Shown here piece by piece: positions 37,561-47,138 of a DNA stretch of 64,000 nt (its first letter is position 1; each line of letters opens with the position of its first letter). Location: NCBI GenBank assembly GCA_006176705.1, contig QRFJ01002308.1:216001-280000 (forward strand), in the 5' to 3' direction. Under the pieces are notes generated by a model. It worked only from the letters and a program-made list of their open reading frames with translations, did no database searches and was not told the origin of the DNA. The position numbers and the translations under genes are program-made. Source of the DNA: Cocos nucifera. Its lineage: Eukaryota; Streptophyta; Magnoliopsida; Arecales; Arecaceae.

Positions 37561-37935
37561 AATCAATTTAAAAATTAAAAAAATTAAAAAATTTCCTTTT
37601 TAGAAATTAGAAACCATTTTTTATATTTTTTAATTTTTAGAAATTAGATTATTTTTTTTATATTTTTTGGAAATTAGCAATCAATTTTTTGGTTGAAAAA
37701 TCAATCGCAAGTTTTTAATTTTCTTAATTTTAATAGTTTTAATAATTTTTTTCGATCGATAAATCGATCGCTAGATTTTGCAATGAAAAAAATTGGTTGG
37801 AAAATATTTTCAATCAGCCTTTTTACAACCAAAAATTTTTTGTTGCAAAATCGATCGCTAAATTATTAGCGATTGATTTTTGATTTTTAGCAATCGATTT
37901 TTCGATCGCTAAAATCCTATTTTCTTATAGTGAGT

Positions 37936-38180
37936 CCATCAAGTACCGGCCAATTCTATGGTGCAACCCATAGGAAGATGATGTTATTTTGAACTCCTTT
38001 GATTTGGTTCGAGCCATAATAGAAAATATTAGCTAATATCTTGTAGATAAAAAGAATAAACCAAAATTTATGCCTCCTTTTTGCAAAATGGAGAAGGAAT
38101 GGAACCATCATGTAAGGTATTGCTTTGCCCTTATTAACATGCTGAAGAGCCCTGTGCAATTTTAATCTATCAACCATGCT
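37936..38180 (-). pseudogene. Exon-like frame upstream of B in element A, unrecognised
   Basis: The minus strand has an open stretch with MVDRLKLHRALQHVNKGKAI followed by PYMMVPFLLHFAKRRHKFW. It continues in sequence, across the nested element B, to the fragment at 31683-31916. No family is recognised; its place on the same strand as the exons below suggests one transcription unit. Confidence 0.35.
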
Positions 38181-39033
38181 TCTCTTAGAGTAATCTAAAG
38201 TTTTTTAGCTATAAAATTTTGACCAAGAAGTATAGACAAGCAACAAATTGGGCTACTAATAAAGATAAAGCAGAAAATGAAGATATTTAATTATACTTAC
38301 CTATACAACAGCTACATGCAAAAGCAAGCCCTGAAATCCAACAGCAAGTGAGGATGCGACCATAATTCCAGGTCCTATAATAAATTTGACTATCATGGCA
38401 AACATTGCCACTGAATAGCTACATGAAATAAATTTTGACTGCTAAGCTATGAAGGTTCCTGCCTCCAGAAAAGATTAGTTCAAAATTTATAAAGTTTTAA
38501 CTTAATAAATTTTGACCTAATTCTTTGGTTGAAGGTTTAGAATTACTGATATATGATGCATGATGATGCCAATTTATAAAATTTTAACTTAATAAATTAA
38601 TAATTGCTTTGCTTAATAATACAAAGTAACAACTAAAACTACTACAATATAATATTTATAATATAAAGCTTGATAAGAGATCCATGCATGGATGATATAA
38701 CATGCTGAAGTAAAATAACATAAGGACAACAAGGATGAGAAAACTGAACATGCATAAACCATTGATATGGATAAAGAAAAAAAAGGCTAATATTCAACTC
38801 AAAAATAATAAGAATTGGCAACTCAGGCAATCCAACACATGGTCCAGGTCCAAAAAAAAAAGAACAGGCTTGCTTATTATGAATAATTTAGGTAATTCAT
38901 ATTCTAAAAATTGAACTGCACCAACTAAAGACTGTAACAAGCAAAAGAAGTTTTGCATCACAAGATAAGCATGTATTCATAAACCCGGTGGAATAAACAA
39001 AGTTAGATTATAGTAAAATTTGACAGGTTTTAC
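38181..39033. other. AT-rich, intron-like sequence in element A
   Basis: No coding signature is seen between the exon-like segments on the minus strand. Confidence 0.4.
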
Positions 39034-39830
39034 CTCTTCATACTTCTCTCTGAATGAAGCATTTTGTTTGGTTGCCAACTCGATAACATTATCCAAATTT
39101 CTCTGCATTGCAACCTTCTCCATTTCTAGTGATTTAATCTACATGAAATAAAAAATAATGCAATCATAATACGGCTTTAAGATCTTAAACTTGAATAGTA
39201 TACTTGACCTATAAAGAACCTAATCCTGGAGTTATTTGATCATAAAAATTGCTTCCAACTCTCTTGCAGTTAAGCTTTTACTTTCACAAGATGCACTCCC
39301 ACTTATTTGACTCACTTAAGAGATGAAACTTATCCTTTCAGGAGTGCTTCCTGATTCCACAAACTTGTTGGTAGCATTTTTAGATTCACTCTCCTTATTC
39401 CTTTTCTGCATGGAAGCAATATTGTATTTACAAGTAAGCAAAGGAAATATAGCATATAAGCAATGGTGGGAAAGAACGAGAATCTGAGCATCATATTCTA
39501 AAATGTTGTTCTCATATTCTACATGATTTACTACCAATCCACGACCTTCCTGTAAGTAAGTTAGGCAATTAAGTGCCAAACTTCTAAATCAAATGGAGGA
39601 AAATAATGAAATAATAAAGACACTAGAAATGAACCATCCACCTTGACATGCATTTTTCTTCTGCTGGTAACATGCAACAAAGCATGTACATCGGGAAGAA
39701 GAAAGTCCTTGCATTCATTTTGATTCTCAACACTATCAGGTAAGCAGGCATCACCATTATTTTCATCCATTGCAGTTTCATTTTTATGCATTAATTCTTC
39801 AGTCAGACATAAATACAAAAGGTAATGCCA
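39034..39830 (-). pseudogene. Multi-exon gene fragment in element A, function unknown
   Basis: Three exon-like pieces with plant splice signals lie on the minus strand. One (39818-39642) encodes LTEELMHKNETAMDENNGDA and ends LLHVTSRRKMHVK before a GT donor at 39641-39640. The next region (39553-39320) contains EGRGLVVNHVEYENNILEYD after a TTACAG acceptor, and KRNKESESKNATNKF after a TGCAG acceptor at 39406. The last (39138-39034) is exactly 105 bases, between TGTAG and GTAAAA, and encodes a heptad-like coiled-coil segment (EMEKVAMQRNLDNVIELATK). It may be an accessory protein of the transposon or another captured host gene. I do not recognise the family. Confidence 0.5.
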
Positions 39831-40495
39831 AAGATAAGTATCGCTGCTAGTAATCAGGTTAGAGATTTTAGAATTATTTTACAATTGGCACATGCATGAT
39901 AATTCTTGCAAAAAGAAAAACACATATGAAACTAGAGGAGGAAACAAAAAGAAGAGAAACAAAGGAATACTTTAACCTTAAAATACAGAGTGGTCATAAA
40001 AGATACTAAAAGAAAAATTATTTTGTATTTAATTTATAAACTATTAGAAGGAAAGATGTTCTGCATTAAATCAACCATATACCTAATTAATGAAGAAGGT
40101 ATTGAAACTCTTATCTCAGTTTATTTTGTTAGAAAAAAAAAAAGGCTAGAAAAAGGAGACTAAATTTCTCATCCATAACATACAAATAATAACATACAAA
40201 TAAATTAATAGACATATAAGAAAATTTAGGCATTATGGCAGCTCGAGCAAGAGAATGAAAAGCTGGACTAAGAAATAAAATCACATGGTCAATTAGTGAA
40301 ATAAAAAATATAAAATGACAATAATCTAAAACTATAATAAGTTAAAATTATATGGATCAAAATATAACCAGCATGGCTGAAAAGAATTAAAAAGAAAAAA
40401 AATATCATACCTATTTAATTTCTCATATTTCTTATTTTTTTATTAATTTTTTCTTCTACTTTTTTTTTTCTTTTTCTCTGTTTTATCCATCCTCG
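39831..40495. other. AT-rich stretch in element A, no gene seen
   Basis: It lies between the patatin-like fragment and the exon series on the same strand and may be intron or spacer. Confidence 0.4.
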
Positions 40496-40499
40496 AGAG

Positions 40500-41105
40500 C
40501 TTCGACCTGGTGGGAGGCTTGGAGCAGCCGAAGAGGGCCTGGGGGAGGAGGTCCAGCTGGCCACCAGCCACCAGCCACCAAGCGAGAGCATTTAGGCCCC
40601 CAAAACCGGGTCGTAGCACGGGACCAGCACCAGCTTCATGGTGTCCCGCAACGTCGCATCACCGAAGATCCATCGAAAGAACACCTCGTTGCTGCCGCCA
40701 GATCATTGGGAAATCCTACGGTGGAACCCCTGCTCATTGGAGGTGGCAAGCCGGGGGCGATTCTTTGAGAGGAGGTAGTGGGCCTCGTTGTTAGAGAAAA
40801 GCGGGTGGCCATTGGAGGCCCGAACGAAAAGCATGGCGATGAGGACCCCGCTGGCACCCGATCTGGCAGCCAGATCGAAGAAGTCTGCGATTCGAGAGGC
40901 GGGGTCGTCGGAGAGCTTGTGAAGAAAGGCCTCGAGGCGGGTGAGCAGGCCGTCGGAGGTGGAACTGCCTCCGTCAATGGAGAGGATGCAGACCCTTCCA
41001 GCGACGGAAGAAGAGATTGGGTTCATGGTGGCCAGAGAGGAACTTGTTCTCGAGAATGGAGAAGATCTCGTGGTGCAGCTTGTCCACATCGAGGCTCGGT
41101 TCCAT
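40500..41105 (-). pseudogene. Captured patatin-like phospholipase fragment (pPLA-III type)
   Basis: Patatin-like phospholipases hydrolyse membrane galactolipids and phospholipids. The start is the ATG at 41105-41103 (MEPSLDVDKLHHEIFSILEN). After one frameshift near 41020 come RVCILSIDGG (the DGG oxyanion region), SRIADFFDLAARSGASGV (the nucleophile-elbow region, which in plant pPLA-III proteins is GSGxGG-like; here the first Gly is Arg), LIAMLFVRASNGHPLFS and, after one TGA, EVFFRWIFGDATLRDTMKLV then LVPCYD before a TAA. That is roughly the N-terminal third to half of the family. It lies inside CACTA element A directly downstream of a VIM/ORTHRUS fragment on the same strand. Family assignment rests on these motifs from memory of the family and was not searched. 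Confidence 0.8.
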
Positions 41106-41149
41106 CCAGGCGCGGGTGCGGGTGTCGGGGCTGGGGGGATGGGGAGGGG

Positions 41150-41523
41150 TAGGGGGGTTCCCTTCTCCTCCTTATCAATGGCCAGCGCCGCGCCGCCGCT
41201 CACCAGCGCCTGCCACCGCCATGCCTTCTCCTACTCGATCAGTGATGTATCGGCCTCGATGGTCCAGATGGAGGCGATTGGATCACCGGAGGTGCCGGAC
41301 AGGGCAGCAATGAGGGCAGGGATCGATGTAGTGGCCGACGGGGAGCAGTCGGGGCACTCCTAATCAGCGACCGAGGCGAGGGTCTCCGGCAGTCGGGCAA
41401 GGCAGGGGGTGTGCTGTGGGGTGGCGTAGGTCCGGCAGAGCAACACCTCTGCCTCCGTTGGCATCACCTTACAGACCATGCAGACGCCATCGATGTCGCA
41501 GGGGAGATCACAGGCCGGGGCCA
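41150..41523 (-). pseudogene. Captured VIM/ORTHRUS-like E3 ligase N-terminus with PHD finger
   Basis: VIM/ORTHRUS proteins (plant UHRF1 relatives) bind hemimethylated DNA and support CG methylation. The ATG at 41523-41521 opens a frame with CDLPCDIDGVCMVCK, then EVLLCRTYATPQHTPCLARL and ECPDCS: the spacing of a PHD finger. Compared with the usual form, one Cys is Tyr, the Trp before His is Gln, and the Trp before ECPDC is a TAG stop. A second TAG lies in the linker (SLIE, stop, EKAWRWQALVSGG). The RING and SRA domains are absent. Sequence before the ATG to about 41770 looks like a leader. The fragment runs into the patatin-like ATG about 45 bases further on. Confidence 0.8.
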
Positions 41524-41770
41524 TCGGAGAAGGCGATAGAAAGTGATTGAGCGAGCGAGGAAGAGAGGGAGAGAGAATAAGATCTCGGGCTTAGGATTTT
41601 GGTGGGGAAATGGGTGACGAGAGGGAGGGGTGGGGTTTTGGAAGAAGGGAGAAAGAAAGCGGGTGGGGTTTCGAAAAAATAGAGGGGGGTTTTTGAATTT
41701 CCCCACCTCCACGGGGAAAATCGAAGGTCCACTTGCTACATGCTGGTGTGAGATTTTCAAGGTTTAAATA
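41524..41770 (-). promoter_or_regulatory. Probable captured 5' leader of the VIM/ORTHRUS-like gene
   Basis: It is a GC-richer stretch with TCTCTCCCTCTC runs read on the minus strand, directly before the ATG. At about 41770 the sequence changes abruptly to AT-rich transposon DNA, so the capture boundary is likely here. No clear TATA box was found. Confidence 0.4.
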
Positions 41771-42239
41771 AAAAATAAATAAATTATTTTTTAAATAATA
41801 AAGTATCTATAGATTGATAAAATTATTTTATCTTTTTTTCTATCATTTGAAAATCTTAAAAGATCATGAAGTCATATTAATATTTTTATTAATTTTTATT
41901 TTTTTATAAAAATTAAATAAGTTATCTATTTTATTATTTTTTTATTTTTTTATGATTCTTACTCAAATTTTATTAAAAATAATAAAAAAATTAATATAAA
42001 AGATTAAGTTAAACAATAAACATGTTATCGGTAAAATTATGAAGAAAACTCATAATAACATATAAATTCTAGACAAGCAACTACTAATAAAAATAAATAT
42101 TTATAAAATCTAATATTATTAATTGATCATATCTCTCTTCAATAATGGAGCCTGGATTACTTATATTTTTAGAGAGAGAGAGGAGAGAGAAAAAAAAGAG
42201 AGAAAACATTATGCTATTAGAAAGTTATATTTTTTAATT
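41771..42239. other. AT-rich spacer of element A
   Basis: No coding sequence is seen; it includes a GA-rich microsatellite at about 42170-42206. Confidence 0.5.
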
Positions 42240-42738
42240 TTTAATTAACAAGAACCTTCTGCAATATTTAGCAACTATTTTTAGATCCATTTTTATTCTG
42301 TTGCAAAATTTTCGTATCTAATCCATTGCAAGTCTGTTGTATATTTATTTTTTTCAATATTAGCAACGAAATTAAATATTTCATTGCAAATCCGTTGCCA
42401 ATTAATAATGGATTACAAATAGATTCTATCTATTGCTAAATTTTTATTATAAAATCACATATTTTTTATAATATTTAGTTGCTAATCCATTGTAATTTCA
42501 TTGCCAATAATACACAAAAACCTCTTGCAAAATTTAGCAATAGTTTTCAGATCCGTTGTTATTCTGTTACAAACTTTTTATTTCTAATCCATTATAAATC
42601 TATTGTAAATTTATTTTTCTGAGATTAGCAACGAAATTAAGCATTCTGTTGTAAATCCATTGCTAATTAATAATTGATTAAAAATGAATTCTTTTCATTA
42701 CAAAATTTTTGTTGTTAAACAATATTTTTCTTATAGTG
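42240..42738. repeat. Right subterminal repeats of CACTA element A
   Basis: Direct and inverted copies of TCCGTTGCAA/TAGCAACGAA-type motifs run up to the terminal TTCTTATAGTG. Confidence 0.8.
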
Positions 42739-42741
42739 ATT

Positions 42742-42945
42742 GAATGCAGAAGAAACCGTAAGGTTAGATTCAATAATAAGCATACCTCTAGAAAGATCTG
42801 CCTTTTTGTTCTTCAGACTGGTCAGGTATAAAGGGCGGTTCCGCTTTCAATGATCATCGATGTTGCAATGAAAATACTTTTCTTTATCCTCGATCTTTTT
42901 CTTCAGCTCTTCCTTCTTCTTCCCACCTTCTTCTTTCCAATAGAC
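42742..42945 (-). pseudogene. Antisense copia gag/protease junction (zinc knuckle relic)
   Basis: Minus-strand translation gives DKEKYFHCNIDDH then KRNRPLYLTSLKNKK, matching the knuckle at 49752-49800 of the complete copy (YFHCNTDGHWKRNCP) with two of its ligands changed. It ends with VSSAF at the target duplication of element A. It is the upstream continuation of 27848-30907. Confidence 0.85.
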
Positions 42946-42947
42946 TC

Positions 42948-43179
42948 AGGCTCAGACCTAATATCAAAAGTATGCCTATTATAATGGTCAATCTAGTCAA
43001 TTTATCCAACCATCATATTATAATCAGCCATCATATTTACCTCCTCAATAAACTAATCTAGCTAACAATAGCTTTAACCAACTTCAATAATCAATTTTGA
43101 CTCAACAAAAATCCATCGTCAGGCTAAAAGTACAAATAGAATAATTAGCTGAGTCTAATATGAGAAAAGAACTAAGTCA
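42948..43179 (+). pseudogene. Second copy of a gypsy gag segment
   Basis: It begins AATAGACTCAGGCTCAGACC and matches 17172-17211 joined to 23506-23705. It lacks the Tork-like copia insertion, so it shows the empty target AAAGTATGCCTATTATAATGG. It borders the truncated antisense copia on the left and CACTA-like element D on the right (3-bp flank TCA). Confidence 0.85.
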
Positions 43180-43209
43180 CACTACAATAAAATAGATCTT
43201 TTACGAAGG

Positions 43210-44140
43210 ATTTATTTGTGATGAAAAAAATTTTGTTGCAAATAAGCTTATTAGCGATGGAAAAAAATTTCATTGCAAAAAATTATTATTTATGATGAAA
43301 AAAATTTTCCATCGCAACTAATCTATAATTTATGATGGAAAAAAAAATTTTCATCATAAATGATGGATTATTTACAATAAAAATTTTTATCACTAATAAG
43401 CTATCATTAATAAATAATTTTTAAAAAATAAAATGATGAAATATTAGCGATGAAAATTTTCCATCATAAATAATAGATCATTAGCGATGGAAAAAAATTT
43501 TCATCATAAATGATTGATTATTTATGATAAAAATTTTTATTGCTAATAAGCTGCCATTAATAAATAATTTTTAAAAAATAAAAAGAAGATTATTAGCAAT
43601 GGAATATTTTCATCACAAATAAATAGATTATTAGTGATGAAAATTTATTTTTCATCACTAATAATTTATTATTTATGATGAAAAATTTTCATTACTAATA
43701 AGCTATTATTAATAAATAATTTTTAAAAAAATAAAAAGATGAAATATTAGCGATGAAATATTTTCATCATAAATAATATATTATTAATGATGAAAATTTA
43801 TTTTTCATTGCTAATAATCTATTATTTATGATAAAAAATTTTCATCACTAATAAGCTACCATTAATAAATAATTTTTAAAAATAAAAAGATAGAATATTA
43901 GTGATGAAAACTTTTCATTACAAATAATAGATCATTAGCAATGAAAAAATATTTGTTGCAAATGATTGATTATTTACAATGAAATATTTTTATCGCTAAT
44001 AAACTACTATTAATAAATAATTTTTAAAAAATAAAAAAATGGATTGTTAGTGATGGAATATTTTCATCATAAATAATTGATTATTTATGATGAAAAGTTT
44101 CCATCGCTAATACTCCATCGCAAATAGGTTGAGCAAAGTT
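43210..44140. repeat. ~152-bp tandem repeats, left subterminal region of D
   Basis: Five units are marked by CATTAATAAATAATTTTTAAA at roughly 43405, 43555, 43707, 43859 and 44009. Between them are palindromic words such as TTAGCGATGAAAATTTTTCATCGC. Confidence 0.85.
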
Positions 44141-44149
44141 TTAAATTAA

Positions 44150-44872
44150 AAAATATGGACTATTTTAAAAATAAAAAAGGATAAAAATACATCATGCATG
44201 GCCGATGCAATGAGGTCGAGGGGTCCGAGCGCTTCCACTATTAGCTCGCCCATAAGTAAAAGAAGTATATTTTTTATAATTTTTAAAAAATTAGTAATCT
44301 TTTAAAAAAATTTATTTTTTTTGAATATTACATAATTTTATAATTTAAAGCCCATCTTTACTATTCATTATTTAAGTAGTTATTGTGCAAGCATCGTCAC
44401 AAAATATCACCTCAATTTGGTAGCTCTAGCTTTGTAGATCAATAAAATTTAATTTCAATAGTCTCGAATGACCATATAATGATCTGATAGATAGAAATCA
44501 CTGATGAATCTCAAAACTTACAATGATAATCTCTATAATATTTATAGTATACTATCAATATTTTACTTCAATCGAATATAACTATGATGATCAATTTAGC
44601 ACGAAATGATTTACATCGTAAAATAAAAAATAAGTAATTAAAAGGCAAATGATGTTCGATTATAAAATAATTTTTTGATAAATGATCTTTGCTATTATTT
44701 TAATTATCTATATGGTGGTGATTGTAAAATCCAAACTCCATGTATATGAATCATCCACGTTAAGTAAATTTTACAAAAGCATAAGTATAATTGCTAATGA
44801 ACTTTAAGAATGTGCATCAGGAGACATGTAGTTTTAGATAATTTATATACATATGGTTTACTTTTTATGATC
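44150..44872. repeat. Left hairpin arm, loop and start of right arm of D
   Basis: The left arm (about 44150-44740) is the reverse complement of 55245-55810. It includes a GC-richer piece with GAGGTCGAGGGGTCCGAGCGC and the core arm shared with B and C. The loop is about 44740-44850. The short start of the right arm (44850-44872) continues at 55245 after the copia insertion. Confidence 0.85.
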
Positions 44873-47138
44873 TATTAGATAAGTGTGTCCTAGAAGCCAG
44901 ATTGGCTGACACTTGTAATACACTTCTAAGAGCAAAATTATAATTTTGATCATAAATAATAAAATAAATTATTTTCTATCATAGTGTGTATTTGAAAGTA
45001 TCTATGATACATCCCTTGAGTTAATGGTAATGATAGTTCTTATTTTCAAGAATTGAAAATTTAGGACATAAATTTTCATTATTAACTCATAAAATGCTGT
45101 TGACCGTAGGATCATCATAAGGATGATAATTAATCCGAAAGGTTGGTGTATAATCACTTCTTTAAAGTAGATGAGTCTTGAGTCTACAGTGTAGAGACAC
45201 TGGAGTGAGAGTATAGGTACTCGTTAAAGAATGAGGGCACTGAGCGTGACCACCTCGAGCAGTCATGAGGAAGTTTACCTTCTCATCGATGATTGACTCA
45301 AAGCTGCAGTTGTGTATCTGATTCTTTGATCTGAGATGCATCGGTAGTTCACCTTAAGGGCGTTATAGTTTAACTACACCATAACTCAGTCTCCTAGCCA
45401 TTCAAAATTCTGAGGTGTATGTTAGCTATAGCATGTTCATTATAAGAATTGAAATGCACCAATAGGAGATCTATCTACCTCGATAGATGAGATGTAGCCC
45501 TGTGATGATCATGAGAATCAAGTCCATAAGCCTATGGTCAGGATAGAGTGAAATAATAGAAAGAGTTTTTATTAAGGTTTTCACATTGGACTTGAATCGA
45601 ATGATTAATTCATATGATGGAAATTAAGATTTGACGAGATCACCTTAACCCTAATCCGGTCAGAACTCAAGATAGAGGAACATAATCATACAGATAACTA
45701 CACCGAGAGGTTCACTTTCAGTTTTGATGGATTGCCACCATATACTGCTAGGTATCATTGATAAATTTTAAAAGCAATTAGAATGATTTGGATGATCGAT
45801 CATACTAGTTGTCTGAATCAGAAAAGTTCTGATCCATCGAAAGATATTTCGATGATGTCGATGATAGACATCGCGATATATCTCATTACCATATAGAACT
45901 GAACCTAACTGAATTACATAAATAAGAGTTTGGATCTAAATATCATCAATTGGACCAATCCAGTTTAATTGATTCGAATAAGATTCAATTAGGTTCAAGG
46001 AAATCATGCTTGCACACGATTAAACCTAATATTCTTCTTTAATAATCATTAAAATTTGTCTTGACTGAGCCAAATGTATTTGGACTCACTCAGAAATATT
46101 TATTTGATCTGACTAGAGCTTGTCTAGGTCGGAAAAGAGTTATTTTAATTTATGAGATGAATTTAAGATAATACCTACCATTTTTCATCATCTGCTAAAT
46201 TTTATTTTCGGACATTGGTCAAATATTGATCTTGGATATTTAGACATCTACCTATGTATCATACACTTATAGGAGAGAACCTGGGGCTTTGTCTCCCTGC
46301 TAAAAAATAGACAGAAAGGGGGTGCATGCCTAGAAAGGCATGCACCCCATGAGGATAAAAGTTGGAGTCCCATACAGATGGAACTCCAGGTTGCTTCATG
46401 GAATCAAACTAGGTGGCCCCAAGAAGCCTTGTTTGACCCAGTCTTGGCACCACCTAAGAAAATTTTTTACGATCTCTCATCTGATTGGATCAGATGATGT
46501 CATCCCATCAATCAGATTTAGACTTGATTGCACAAAGGGCCATGATTGATCGAGATGATGTGGCACTGCATGGCACAGTAGGATCTATATAAATCCTGTC
46601 TGTGCCTAGAATAGAGAGCTTCTACCCTTTGCCCATTCCACAAAGCTTCTCTTCCTCCTTCATGCCACCTTAGGTCTTCTCTCTCCTATCCACATCCAAG
46701 AGTTCTTAGGCACAAGTTTGGTGCGATCCAAGCAAGTGAAAGGCGATAGAAAAGGAAGAAGGCAGCCCTACTGCAAGAGATAATAGTTGATCTTCAAAAG
46801 AATCTTTGAAGACCTTCAAGATGAGATCTAGATCTATTTTTGGAGGATTAATTAAGAAGAAGAAGATCTTCAAATTTTTTTTGAGTGGATACCGATAGAG
46901 ATTAGATGCTTGCATAGCTACATTCAGAACCTCAGGCAAACATCAAAATCATCATAAGATAATTGGATTATCCAAAATAAAAGTATAATTAAATTAAATT
47001 TAATTTATTTTTATTTTATTTTATTAGATCAATAAGATCAAATCTAATTTGGATCTAAGAAATTTTTTTTTGAAATATCCCTCTTGTTCCAATCAGATCT
47101 GAACGAACCTGACCCAAAAAATTAGATTTTTTTCTTCA
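44873..47138 (+). repeat. 5' LTR of the complete family-1 copia
   Basis: It starts TATTAGATAAG (TG changed to TA) and ends TTTTTTTCTTCA. A primer-site relic, TAATATCAGAGC (from TGGTATCAGAGC), follows at 47141. A TATA box lies at 46586. Confidence 0.92.
46586..46593 (+). promoter_or_regulatory. TATA box in the 5' LTR
   Basis: TATATAAA is followed by TCCTGTCTGTGCC, matching the leader after the TATA boxes of the other LTRs. Confidence 0.7.

Larger units (their letters stand above)
31920..37932. mobile_element. CACTA transposon B (6.0 kb), nested in A, with hairpin core
   Basis: The left end is CATTACAAGAAAATAG and the right end inverted CACTATAAGAAAATAG; inside both, GATTTTA followed by CGATCG continues the inverted match. 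A perfect 3-bp TSD AGT lies at 31917-31919 and 37933-37935. Order inside: ~125-bp subterminal tandem repeats (32000-33240), hairpin core with duplicated left arm (33246-34675), subterminal repeats, GC-rich block 1 (34995-35515), repeats, GC-rich block 2 (36060-36910), and ~118-bp repeats to the right end. No transposase is seen, so it is non-autonomous. Confidence 0.9.
30908..42738. mobile_element. CACTA (En/Spm-type) DNA transposon A, 11.8 kb, with captured genes
   Basis: The left end is CACTACTAGAAAAAGG and the right end, read inverted, CACTATAAGAAAAATA. The flanking trinucleotides are ACT (30905-30907) and ATT (42739-42741), a 3-bp TSD with one transition. Removing the element joins the two parts of the antisense copia protease (GCATTCA then AGTTGGATGC on the minus strand). 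Subterminal repeats of the type TCCGTTGCTA / TAGCAACGGA lie at both ends (to 31450, and from 42240). The interior holds element B, unrecognised minus-strand exons, and a VIM/ORTHRUS and patatin gene fragment pair. I see no transposase (TNPD-like) domain, so A looks non-autonomous. Confidence 0.9.
24165..42945 (-). mobile_element. Antisense family-1 copia element, truncated at both ends
   Basis: On the minus strand it runs from a gag zinc-knuckle relic (42945-42739) through protease, integrase, RT and RNase H (30907-27848) to an LTR (27847-24165). The LTR lacks about 150 bases at its 3' end, and the 5' LTR and most of gag are missing. It is interrupted by CACTA element A (30908-42738) and by a solo gypsy LTR (25761-27294). 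Gypsy gag sequence lies on both sides. Confidence 0.88.

Noticed and set aside
40510..41363. Plus-strand frames over the captured gene region
   Set aside because: They are complements of the VIM/ORTHRUS-like and patatin-like fragments, whose motifs are all on the minus strand.
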